Shown here one piece after another: positions 16,262-21,808 of a stretch of DNA of 64,000 nucleotides (its first letter is position 1; each line of letters opens with the position of its first letter). The position numbers and the translations under genes were made by a program. Where the stretch lies: NCBI GenBank assembly GCA_902826835.1, contig CADEGH010000020.1:39276-103275 (forward strand), given 5' to 3'. The notes under the pieces are model-generated. The model saw only the letters and a list, made by a program, of their open reading frames with translations, was not told the origin of the DNA and did no database searches. The stretch is from an uncultured bacterium. GTDB lineage: Bacteria; Planctomycetota; GCA-002687715.

Positions 16262-17268
16262 GGCAGGATCGTCCCCCCATCCGCACCGCGCAGGCCGGAC
16301 AGGTCACGAACCGAGAGCACCACTTTGCCAAAAACGCCGGCGGGAACGGGGAGGGAGACGAGTTCGAGCGAGGTTGCGGTCGCGACCTGCGCCGGGAAGA
16401 GGGGGAGGAGCAGACCCAAGTCGTAAGGCACTTCGTTGATCGCGAACGCGACCGTGGCGAAATCCAGATCGAGCACTCCGCTCGCGTCGTCGAAACGCAG
16501 CCGGAGGGTGCGAGTGGCGGCATCGAAGGCGACGGTCACGGCGGGGCGGCCGAAGGCCTGGTTCGAGGCGACGTGAGCGACCGCGATCGCGTCCCAATCC
16601 GAGCTCGAAGTCGCACTCACGGGATCGAAGATCGGAGCGCCGGTTGAGTCGAGCACCGTGCCGTCTCCGAGCACGTCGACGATGCGCACGAACTGAATCT
16701 GCTGGAGATTGACGAGGTTGCTCGCGACGAGGGGGTGCGTCGCCAAATCGGCGAGATCGAAAGGATCACCCCCGCCGTGGAAGGGGTCCGCGTAGTCCCG
16801 TGAGTCGGCGGGAAAGAAGAGTGAACCGAGGCCGGCGAGATTCTCGACGCAGCCGGGCGGGAGCCCGTCGAAAGGGCCCATCTGAGTAGCCGGACCGAAA
16901 TAGCGGTTCGGAAAGCGGGCGAAGTTGACGCCGTCGGTCGAGACCTCGACAAACCCCAATTCACCGAACACCTGGTTTCCGAACACGAACCCGTTTTCGT
17001 AGGTCACGAAGTCGGTGCCGGGGCCATCGATGATCGCTTCCGGAAAGCCGACGGTGACGGAGCCACCGACTCCGAGCATCAGCACATCCGAGAATCCGAG
17101 GGGCGCGCACAAAAGGCGCGTTGGATTCACGAAGCTCGGATTGGCTCCCGAGCCTTGCACGTACGAAGAGACGGAATTGGCAAACACGCCCGCCTCGGGG
17201 CACGAAACTTGGGCAGCGAGGGGGAGAACAGAAAGAAGAACACAAAACACCAGGAGAACGCGGGACAT
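16258..17268 (-). CDS. Secreted cell-surface protein under cobalamin riboswitch control
   Basis: The 336-residue protein has a signal peptide (VLLVFCVLLSVLPLAAQ) and no further membrane segment. It belongs to a family of cell-surface proteins that I associate with B12/TonB-receptor loci. Hallmarks visible are PTRLLCAPLGFSDVLMLGVG, GSVTVGFPEAIIDGPGTDF, FGELGFVEVSTDGVNFARFP, DPFDLADLA, QIQFVRIVDVLGDG and SDWDAIAVAHV. GAGGAG gives a good ribosome site 7 bp before the ATG, inside a small hairpin downstream of a cobalamin riboswitch. The likely role is capture or handling of cobamides at the cell surface, resembling BtuH-type accessory proteins. That role is inferred from regulation and family context. 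Confidence 0.7.
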   Translation of the reverse strand: MSRVLLVFCVLLSVLPLAAQVSCPEAGVFANSVSSYVQGSGANPSFVNPTRLLCAPLGFSDVLMLGVGGSVTVGFPEAIIDGPGTDFVTYENGFVFGNQVFGELGFVEVSTDGVNFARFPNRYFGPATQMGPFDGLPPGCVENLAGLGSLFFPADSRDYADPFHGGGDPFDLADLATHPLVASNLVNLQQIQFVRIVDVLGDGTVLDSTGAPIFDPVSATSSSDWDAIAVAHVASNQAFGRPAVTVAFDAATRTLRLRFDDASGVLDLDFATVAFAINEVPYDLGLLLPLFPAQVATATSLELVSLPVPAGVFGKVVLSVRDLSGLRGADGGTILP

Positions 17269-17270
17269 GC

Positions 17271-17286
17271 CTGACTCCTCGGTCAG
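17271..17286 (-). promoter_or_regulatory. Hairpin enclosing the Shine-Dalgarno of the B12 operon
   Basis: On the minus strand CTGAC and GTCAG pair around the loop CGAGGA, which contains the ribosome site used by the ATG at 17268. The stem is five perfect pairs and lies about 90 bases downstream of the cobalamin aptamer. No terminator-like T run is seen between aptamer and gene. Control of translation initiation is therefore the likelier expression platform. Confidence 0.5.
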
Positions 17287-17378
17287 TGGCGGACCAAGGG
17301 GAGGGAGCCTTCAAAGGCGTGGCAGTTCTGCCCACGGCGTTCGAAGAGAGCCCCAATCCCCGAGGGCCTCCGGATCAA

Positions 17379-17534
17379 CGCTTTGGGCAGGTGTTCCGAC
17401 TTGTGGATCGTCCTACTGACCGCGCCTTCCCAGGGGCCTCGTCGGAGGCTCCCAGTGGCACTTGCGGCGTTCGTCCCCACTTACGGCGGCGGGACCGTGG
17501 CGGCGTTGCACCGCACTTCCCTGATTCCGAAGCG
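17379..17534 (-). promoter_or_regulatory. Cobalamin (B12) riboswitch
   Basis: Read on the minus strand, all hallmark blocks of the cobalamin aptamer occur in order: AGGGAAGTGCGGTGCAA, then CGGTCCCGCCGCCGTAAGTG, GCCACTGGG with its partner CCTGGGAAGGCG (peripheral stem), and finally AAGTCGGAACACCTGCC, the B12 box. The ends pair as P1 (CGCTT at 17530-17534 with AAGCG at 17379-17383). The element controls the two secreted-protein genes 17268-14855. By analogy, B12 binding would repress them. The blocks match the Rfam-type consensus from memory; no covariance search was run. Confidence 0.9.
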
Positions 17535-17539
17535 GCTGT

Positions 17540-17568
17540 TTCTTAAGCGGGTGCTTCTCCGCCGTCAA
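17540..17568 (-). promoter_or_regulatory. Sigma70-type promoter of the riboswitch transcript
   Basis: On the minus strand TTGACG (17568-17563) and TAAGAA (17545-17540) are separated by exactly 17 bp. The predicted start, six to seven bases downstream, coincides with the first base of riboswitch stem P1 at 17534. The -10 matches the consensus only partly. Confidence 0.55.
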
Positions 17569-17579
17569 CCGATCTAGAC

Positions 17580-17620
17580 AAAAAAAGAGGAAGCCGGAGT
17601 CCACGTAGACCCCGGCTTCC
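17580..17620 (-). terminator. Rho-independent terminator, minus strand, with no obvious gene upstream
   Basis: On the minus strand a nine-pair stem (GGAAGCCGG with CCGGCTTCC) is followed by TC and seven T residues. It ends a transcript coming from higher coordinates, just upstream of the riboswitch promoter. The next minus-strand gene to the right ends at 19085, beyond an intervening plus-strand gene. The terminated RNA may be a small RNA or read-through. Confidence 0.7.
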
Positions 17621-18156
17621 AGCTCCTGCCGCGATGGACCGCAGGCTACACGCCCCGGTCAACTAGATTGTCGAACGAACTCTTGCGAGTCCATCCACTC
17701 CACTCTCAAGCAGCCCCTGGACCAAACTTCGTGCGCAAGCGCACAGCCCTCATTTCTCCCGGGTTTTCGGCGGAAATTCGAGTTCTCCACGCGGCCCTGC
17801 CCGTGCCAGCTCTCCAAAGTTCGTTACCTCGTTACCCCACCGTGCCGGACTGACCGAACGCCTTCGCATTGACCGGACCATTCAGGAAACGGACCCGAAT
17901 GAGTCCAGGACTTGCGACCCCACTGACCCCGACCGCGCGATTTCGCTCGGGGTCACCCATGGAGGCTCCTCGGACTCGACCCGATGCCGATCACATCGGC
18001 CCCGGTCGCATGGATTTCCTCCCTGCCCCGACCCTCCTGGGCAGCCCGGACCAGAGTGCCATTGGACCCCGCCGGGACCGAGGCGGTCCGAACCTCCAGA
18101 GGTTGGTCCGAAGCTTGCGTATCTCGCAGCCGGAAGATGGGAGAACGACTGCCCGC
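17621..18156. other. Intergenic region without recognisable gene
   Basis: Open frames here are short and arginine- or proline-rich on both strands. The plus-strand frame continuing into the gene at 18157 begins at 17869, but its first 96 codons look non-coding. A GTGCGCAAGCGCAC palindrome (17731-17744) is the only notable structure. A small RNA on the minus strand ending at the terminator at 17580 could lie here. Confidence 0.35.
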
Positions 18157-18960
18157 ATGACCAAACCGCTTCACCCCCGCTGGCTGGTTGCAGTTTCTCT
18201 GAGCGTGCTCGGCGTACTCGGGGCGGTCTTGCGCCGCCCCGGAACAGAAATCGATCAAACGAGGGCGAACTTGCCCTTCGCCGAATCCGAAACCCAAGCC
18301 CGGCCAGACGAACTCTGCGTCGGCTTTGCTTCCCTCGCCTACCGGCAGTTGTACGGGCCAGCGTTTGCCAGAAAACGGGAGTGGGTGAAGGATGAATATC
18401 GCAAGCTGAATTCCGACGGAATGGAGGCCGCCCGCGCGGGACTCCACGTGCTCCAGCCGAAGGAAGATCAGCCCTGGGATCCGTTCCTCGAATCGGACTC
18501 GTTGGGTTGGGGTAGATACAATTTCTTTTGTGTCATCCCGGCTCAGTCCGACACTCCGTATTCCGAGTGCCCATGGACAGGCGGAGATAGAGGTCCCTGG
18601 GCATCAGTTCAGCGCGCACTCGAGTCCTACGACTTGTCGATGGCAAGGGTTGCCTCGGACCCTGCAGGCGATGGGTTTTCGGTCGAGATTGCGTTTGGCG
18701 CGGCTGGCATCGACCGGCTGTCGAGCCTGCTCGGGCCGCTCAATACGAGTGAGCATGACTTCAATTGGCTCGGGAGATCGCGGTTACCCGGAGACCCGCG
18801 GCCAGCGATGAAAATCGTCGTCGTGATGGACAATGTGGCCTATCTGCCGATCCCGGTCGAACCCCTCGTTGAGCTCCACCAAGTTGACCTTCCTCTCGTG
18901 GTGGCTACACGGCTGCCTCGCGAACTCGCCATGACGATGGTATTGAGACTCGGCTTTTGA
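18157..18960 (+). CDS. Membrane-anchored protein with SecDF P1-like C-terminal domain
   Basis: The 267-residue product starts at the ATG at 18157, directly before a hydrophobic signal anchor (WLVAVSLSVLGVLGAVL). The middle is unrecognised and Trp/Tyr-rich. The C-terminal about 100 residues follow the pattern of the SecD first periplasmic domain: FSVEIAFGAAGIDRLSSLL, then PAMKIVVVMDNVAYLPIP, a strand VDLPLVVAT and a closing helix PRELAMTMVLRLGF. In SecD these correspond to the strand-helix unit, the LAIVLDGKVYSAP strand, the ITG strand and the EEAxxLALVLRAG helix. SecD's six membrane helices are missing, so it is not a translocase subunit. This is a fold-level guess. Confidence 0.5.
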   Translation: MTKPLHPRWLVAVSLSVLGVLGAVLRRPGTEIDQTRANLPFAESETQARPDELCVGFASLAYRQLYGPAFARKREWVKDEYRKLNSDGMEAARAGLHVLQPKEDQPWDPFLESDSLGWGRYNFFCVIPAQSDTPYSECPWTGGDRGPWASVQRALESYDLSMARVASDPAGDGFSVEIAFGAAGIDRLSSLLGPLNTSEHDFNWLGRSRLPGDPRPAMKIVVVMDNVAYLPIPVEPLVELHQVDLPLVVATRLPRELAMTMVLRLGF

Positions 18961-19084
18961 GAACGGGCCACTCGGATTCGCCTCCTTCGCCGGTAGTGAC
19001 GATGGGTCATTGCTCTCGTTGGCCCGGTGGCCTCGAGAGAATCGCCGAGGATCGCTTGACGCGATGGGGCGACGCGCCAGACGG

Positions 19085-20785
19085 TCAGCGTCGCTTCAGG
19101 TAGCCTTCGGCCAACGCTTCGCCGAGGGCGACGATGCCCGGCGTCGTGAGAACGAGCTTCGATTCGCTCCCGGGCAGGGCGGCAATCTTCAGGTGAACAC
19201 AATGCGGATCAGCCGTCGCCAATTTGTCCAATTGGACTCCGACATCGGTGGCTTTCGAGTTCCGATCCGCATCGGGCGGGTTTTGGCTGACGAACCACTT
19301 GACGGAGGGGAGTCCGAGGTCGATGCGCGTTTGCGCGACCAGCGACGCGATGCGCTTTGCGGCTTGGTTGCGATAGGGGCCGAACGCCAAGTCGTTCTCC
19401 CCGAGGTGATAGACAACCCCTGCCAATTCCACCTTATGACCCCGATCCTCGAGGTCCTTCATCGACTCCCGCACAAACGCGAGGAAGCTCGGGTAGAGAT
19501 TGCGGGATGAGGCCGCACTCCCCTCCGGCGTCCAGTCGATGATCTGCGAGCCGCTGTGGGTGAATTTGGCAATGGCGATGCGGTCGGGGGACTTCCGTGC
19601 GAGCGTCGCGCCGAACGAGAGCTCCGGTCCGAAGGTGTCGTAGCTGCCGGCGGGGCCGAGGGGTTCCCAGCCGTCCGAGTTCTTGAAACCGCCGCCGAGT
19701 TGGTATCGGAAGGCAATGCGCCCGTCGTCTTTCAGCAGAGCGGCGCCTCCCTTCACGGCTTTCAGATCTTGCACGAAGGCTCGTTCCCCCTCCATATTGC
19801 GGTGTCCGGCGAGCACGAACAGCTTGACGAGAGAGCCGCTCGGGTAGGGCCAGGGCTTGAGCAGTCGTACGTCCTTGTCTTCCTTGCCGATCGTTCGGAG
19901 GTAGGCGTCGGCGTAATTGACGCCGTGTTCGAGCTGGCCGAGGGTGCCGTAGTGGTAGTGCAGCCCTTCGTCGCCCCCGATTTCGACGCCGACGTGGGAA
20001 GTGGGAACGAATGTGGCCAGAGGATCCGACTCAGTCACCTCGCGTTGGCCGAGGCTGATGGCGTACATGTTTTCCCGATTGTCCATCCCCCAGATGGTCT
20101 TCGTGCACAACTCGCCAATGTAGAAATGCAAGTCCGGACGTCCGAGATCCTTCCTCCAGCGTGCTACGAAGTTCTTCAGGTTCTTGCCGTAGTCGGCTCG
20201 GTACCGATCTTCGAACATGTCGTTTTCGCCCTGATGCCACATGAAGCCCTCGAGGCGGTAGCGGATCTTCCGGCGCTCGAGATCCGCGAGGGCGGTGCGC
20301 ACTCGATCGAGCGCGAGTGGATAGAGCTTGAATCCACTCGGTTCGTCGGGGTTCCAATCGCCGCCCAAATGCGTTCCGCCCGCGGCGACCTTGATGACCG
20401 CGAGCGGCGCCTTGAGCTTCTGCGTCAGTTTCCTGGCGAAGCTCAATTCGGGCCCGACCACGCCGTCGACCGGCATGAGCTCGGTCCAGCCTTCCGATTG
20501 GGTCTTATCCTCGCGACCGAGGCAATAGGAGAACTTCACTTTCGGCTGCGGCTTCTCCAGACCGATGAACGGCGGAAAGAGGGCGATGTCCTTCACCTTC
20601 GAGTCGGAGCCGACCATGTTCGACTGCCCCGCGAAGATGAACACGCGCAGCGTCTTGTCCTCGTCTTGGGCTCGGATGAGGGGCGCGCCGAGCAGGAGCA
20701 GGGCGGCAAAACCGCGCGCCCACCGGAATTGTCCAATGGCACCCCCGGCCCCGTTGGAAAACCAGGACACCGCCTCGTGCAACAT
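19085..20785 (-). CDS. Secreted tandem SASA/SGNH carbohydrate esterase (sialate O-acetylesterase-like)
   Basis: I place the start at 20785, where a basic and hydrophobic signal region (FAALLLLGAPLIRAQ) follows; the open frame extends further upstream. Two homologous SGNH-type domains of about 250 residues follow. Domain 1 has the nucleophile motif FAGQSNMVG, the oxyanion-type GGTHLGGDW and the C-terminal block WHQGENDMF with the catalytic Asp/His region. Domain 2 keeps the frame (LAGHRNMEG, THSGSQIIDW, YHLGENDLAF), but GQSN is changed to GHRN, so the nucleophile serine is missing. The enzyme probably deacetylates sugars in the periplasm or outside the cell. Of the two domains only the first should be catalytic. 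Confidence 0.82.
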   Translation of the reverse strand: MLHEAVSWFSNGAGGAIGQFRWARGFAALLLLGAPLIRAQDEDKTLRVFIFAGQSNMVGSDSKVKDIALFPPFIGLEKPQPKVKFSYCLGREDKTQSEGWTELMPVDGVVGPELSFARKLTQKLKAPLAVIKVAAGGTHLGGDWNPDEPSGFKLYPLALDRVRTALADLERRKIRYRLEGFMWHQGENDMFEDRYRADYGKNLKNFVARWRKDLGRPDLHFYIGELCTKTIWGMDNRENMYAISLGQREVTESDPLATFVPTSHVGVEIGGDEGLHYHYGTLGQLEHGVNYADAYLRTIGKEDKDVRLLKPWPYPSGSLVKLFVLAGHRNMEGERAFVQDLKAVKGGAALLKDDGRIAFRYQLGGGFKNSDGWEPLGPAGSYDTFGPELSFGATLARKSPDRIAIAKFTHSGSQIIDWTPEGSAASSRNLYPSFLAFVRESMKDLEDRGHKVELAGVVYHLGENDLAFGPYRNQAAKRIASLVAQTRIDLGLPSVKWFVSQNPPDADRNSKATDVGVQLDKLATADPHCVHLKIAALPGSESKLVLTTPGIVALGEALAEGYLKRR

Positions 20786-21118
20786 GTTCGGGCTCCGAAG
20801 GACTCGCAGGGCCGATTCGGTTCGGCCTCGGGCGGCCTGCCGACGGCAGGCCTCGGGGGCCAACCTACTCCCTCTGGACTCGTGGCAAAGCGAGCCTCCG
20901 GATTCGCGGAGGCCGCTGGCCGGATGGACTCGACGGAATCACTGGCGATCGCACACTTTGCGGCATCCACGCACCGTCCCCGGGGAGTGGATGTCCTCTT
21001 GCCATCTCGTCTGGCGCGGTGCGACGGAACGGCGACTACCCTTCTCGATCGGTAGGCCGACGGCACCTTCGCCGAAGCTCCGGAGTGGCCCGCGGATTCG
21101 GCGGGCGATTGGGGCGAG
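20786..21118. other. Intergenic region with a 19-bp palindrome
   Basis: This region lies upstream of the esterase gene and beyond the 3' end of the sigma gene, both on the minus strand. No credible ORF is present. The perfect palindrome at 20834-20852 is the only marked structure. Confidence 0.4.
20834..20852. repeat. Perfect palindrome, possible operator
   Basis: GGCCTGCCG, one central A, then CGGCAGGCC form a perfect 9+9 inverted repeat about 50 bp before the esterase start. There is no T run, so it is not an intrinsic terminator. A repressor site is possible, but chance is not excluded in GC-rich DNA. Confidence 0.4.
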
Positions 21119-21706
21119 CTATGAGTCCGAGGAGTCCAGGAGAGATTGCTCGAGCAGGAGTCGGAGGCGTTCGTGGCGTTTGCGGGCGGCGTCGGCGGTG
21201 AGGCCGAGGAGGGTGCCGATGTCTTGCCAGCTTTGGCCGGACTGGCGCAACTCCCAAATTTGGTGGTCTTCCGGGCCAGCTAGGCGGCGGATGTTCGAGG
21301 CGACTTCGGCGGTGCGGGCGAGTACGCTCGCGGTAGGGTCGGTACCGGGGGGGTCGAGTTGGTCCGGCTCGGAGCCAATGGAGAGGGTTGATTGCTGTCG
21401 TCCCCGCTTTTGGGCGTGCGCACGCCGGAGGAGGTCCGTCACCTTGCGCTGGCTCATGCGGAAGAGATACGTGCGCAGATTGTCTTCCGAGCCGAACTCG
21501 AGGCGACCGGCGCGAAGATCGGTGAGCAAGGAATCGAGGAGAGACTGGACCACATCCATTGATTCCGCGGTGCTTCGGATTTTCGTTCCGAGCCGAACCC
21601 TCACATAGGAATGGAGGAGGCGGCTAAGCTCTTGCCAAGCGCGCTCCGCTTCGGGGCTACCAGGCTGCCCGGACGCGCTTTCGATGAGGGCCGCAAGCCG
21701 GGTCAT
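21119..21706 (-). CDS. ECF-type RNA polymerase sigma factor
   Basis: The 195-residue protein starts at the ATG at 21706. Region 2 contains AESMDVVQSLLDSLLTDL and DNLRTYLFRMSQRKVTDLLRRAHA, matching the DxVQ and the -10-recognition helix of ECF factors common in planctomycetes. Region 4 near the C-terminus (DHQIWELRQSGQSWQDIGTLLGLTADAARKRHERLRLLLEQ) is a helix-turn-helix for the -35. No anti-sigma factor is adjacent. The gene is divergent from a Ser/Thr kinase gene whose start is about 100 bp away, a pairing common in this phylum. The kinase may therefore control the sigma factor. Confidence 0.88.
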   Translation of the reverse strand: MTRLAALIESASGQPGSPEAERAWQELSRLLHSYVRVRLGTKIRSTAESMDVVQSLLDSLLTDLRAGRLEFGSEDNLRTYLFRMSQRKVTDLLRRAHAQKRGRQQSTLSIGSEPDQLDPPGTDPTASVLARTAEVASNIRRLAGPEDHQIWELRQSGQSWQDIGTLLGLTADAARKRHERLRLLLEQSLLDSSDS

Positions 21707-21808
21707 GGCCGCGGGCCGATTGCGAAAAAACGCCTCGGCTTCCCCCGATTTTGTCCGGTTTGCTCGAATGCTGCCGACTTCACAGGGCGGAGCATACCGG
21801 ATACCCCC

